Positions 54,678 through 55,290 of a stretch of 55,290 nt of DNA are shown piece after piece. Position numbers and translations under genes: made by a program. The notes beneath the pieces are model-generated. The model worked only from the letters and a program-made list of their open reading frames with translations. It ran no database searches and was not told the DNA's origin. How positions within the stretch are numbered: position 1 is the first letter of the stretch; each line of letters opens with the position of its first letter. The DNA comes from a virus. The stretch lies in IMG/VR virus record IMGVR_UViG_3300046373_000115, positions 1 to 55,290 of that record; one strand, 5' to 3'.

Positions 54678-55290
54678 CCGCGCCTCTCACCCCGCCAGAC
54701 TGCGACCTGCAGGACTTCCCGTTCATGCCGCTGCATGTCGCCCGGCTGCGCGACAGCGACCTCGCCAGCGAGGAGCACCCGGAGGCCTGCTGGTATGCCG
54801 TTTTGCTCTGGTCGGCGTCCTGGCACCAGCTGCCAGCCGCCTCGCTGCCGGACAACGACGCCGTCCTGGCCAAGCTGGTCGGCCTCGGCCGCGACGTGAA
54901 GACCTTCCGAAAGCACCGCGCCGGCGCCCTGCGCGGGTTCGTACAGTGCGATGATGGCCGGCTCTACCATCCGATGGTCGCCGAGCAGGCCATGATCGCC
55001 TGGGAAGGCAAGCTCCAGCAGCGCTGGCGCACCGAGTGCGCGCGGATCAAGAAGCACAACCAGCGCACCGAGCAGAACCTTCCGACGCCGTCCTACGAGG
55101 CGTTCCTGTCCTCGCTGAAATCTGGTCCTCGTCCCGACAGTGTCCCTGGGGACGTCCACAGGGACAACTCGCCATGTCCCCGGGGAAATGACATCCAAGA
55201 GAAAGGGACAGGGACAGGGAGATTAAGTTCCGTTTCTGACGAAACGGGCGCCGATGCGCCGCTGTCGTCCCGACCTCAGTTCGAAGGCAA
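54674..55290 (+). CDS. Replication initiator-like protein, N-terminal part (gene continues at base 3)
   Basis: The start is TTG at 54674, overlapping the DnaB stop (TTGA). The first ~110 residues have DFPFMPLHVARLRDSDLASE, ACWYAVLLWSASWHQLPAAS and LYHPMVAEQAM, the pattern of DUF1376/YdaU-type phage replication proteins. The remainder is basic and low in structure. The gene runs off the right end and resumes at base 3, for about 347 residues in all. The coding sequence contains a cluster of GGGACA repeats, so the origin may lie inside the gene, as in lambda O. Confidence 0.8.
   Translation, partial: MTAPLTPPDCDLQDFPFMPLHVARLRDSDLASEEHPEACWYAVLLWSASWHQLPAASLPDNDAVLAKLVGLGRDVKTFRKHRAGALRGFVQCDDGRLYHPMVAEQAMIAWEGKLQQRWRTECARIKKHNQRTEQNLPTPSYEAFLSSLKSGPRPDSVPGDVHRDNSPCPRGNDIQEKGTGTGRLSSVSDETGADAPLSSRPQFEG
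55141..55220. other. Cluster of GGGACA repeats, candidate replication origin
   Basis: GGGACA or its complement occurs exactly at 55141, 55161, 55175, 55205 and 55211, with a partial copy at 55217. Two of these form the inverted repeat TGTCCCTG (55141-55148) and CAGGGACA (55159-55166). Five exact copies in 76 bases, inside an initiator-like gene next to dnaB, recall lambda ori iterons. No strong AT-rich region is adjacent. Confidence 0.45.
55164..55290. repeat. Terminal direct repeat, right copy
   Basis: This 127-base block is identical to bases 1-127. It is counted as an overlap of a circular genome of 55,163 bp. See the left copy for reasoning. Confidence 0.93.

Noticed and set aside
1-55290. 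CRISPR arrays, insertion sequences, rRNA genes or complete tRNA genes
   Set aside because: I saw no regularly spaced repeats with spacers, no transposase or terminal inverted repeats, and no rRNA. The only tRNA-like sequence is the attachment core.

Overview
The window is one complete temperate double-stranded DNA phage genome of about 55.2 kb, linearised at an arbitrary point. Bases 1-127 are identical to bases 55164-55290, and the gene cut by the right end continues in frame from the left end. The molecule is therefore circular or circularly assembled, with a unique length of 55,163 bp. High GC content, a GcrA-type cell-cycle regulator, and alphaproteobacterial-style integrase, excisionase and repressor sequences suggest a host in Caulobacterales or a close relative. 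The host is inferred, not read directly. A long tape measure protein and paired tail chaperones indicate a long flexible tail (siphovirus-like).

Layout. (1) Rightward early operon, 47220 through the junction to 2450: DNA-binding regulators, an RMF-like protein, RusA resolvase, a GcrA homologue, a LexA-type helix-turn-helix protein, a beta-class DNA methyltransferase, a PAPS-reductase-family protein, DnaB helicase and a replication initiator with a possible origin. It ends with a gene in the position of lambda Q, followed by two terminator-like hairpins. (2) Late rightward operon, 2748-29288: terminase, DUF4055 portal, a sugar-modification cassette (hexapeptide acyltransferase, glycosyltransferase, sialyltransferase-like protein), scaffold, capsid, an Ntn-hydrolase, neck and MuF genes, a second copy of the sialyltransferase-like gene, tail tube, frameshifted chaperones, tape measure, tail tip and fibre genes, a fibre with an SGNH hydrolase domain, and a lysis cassette (holin, GH19-like endolysin, nested Rz/Rz1). 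A ribbon-helix-helix repressor gene and a frameshifted tyrosine integrase sit between fibre and lysis genes. (3) Leftward early operon, 44160-30304: many small genes, a RecE-like exonuclease with a Sak4-like ATPase, two C5 cytosine methyltransferases, an excisionase-like gene and an intact integrase. A tRNA-Val(CAC)-like attP candidate with flanking repeats follows. (4) Immunity region, 44161-46207: a leftward repressor operon that also carries a TM2-SHOCT membrane protein, a second membrane protein and a zinc-ribbon protein, and a divergent Cro-like gene. Shared operators built on GGAATATTCC lie at both promoter regions. (5) A small reverse-strand island, 46216-47127, sits between cro and the right operon.

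How it works together: the repressor and Cro probably compete at the two operator clusters. Leftward transcription gives recombination, methylation, excision and integration functions. Rightward transcription gives replication and the late regulator. Late genes then build a particle whose surface may be modified by phage-encoded sugar enzymes. The most interesting points are the glycan cassette with its duplicated gene, a long open frame overprinted on a cytosine methyltransferase gene, a phage GcrA gene close to a CcrM-class methyltransferase, and the operator arrays.
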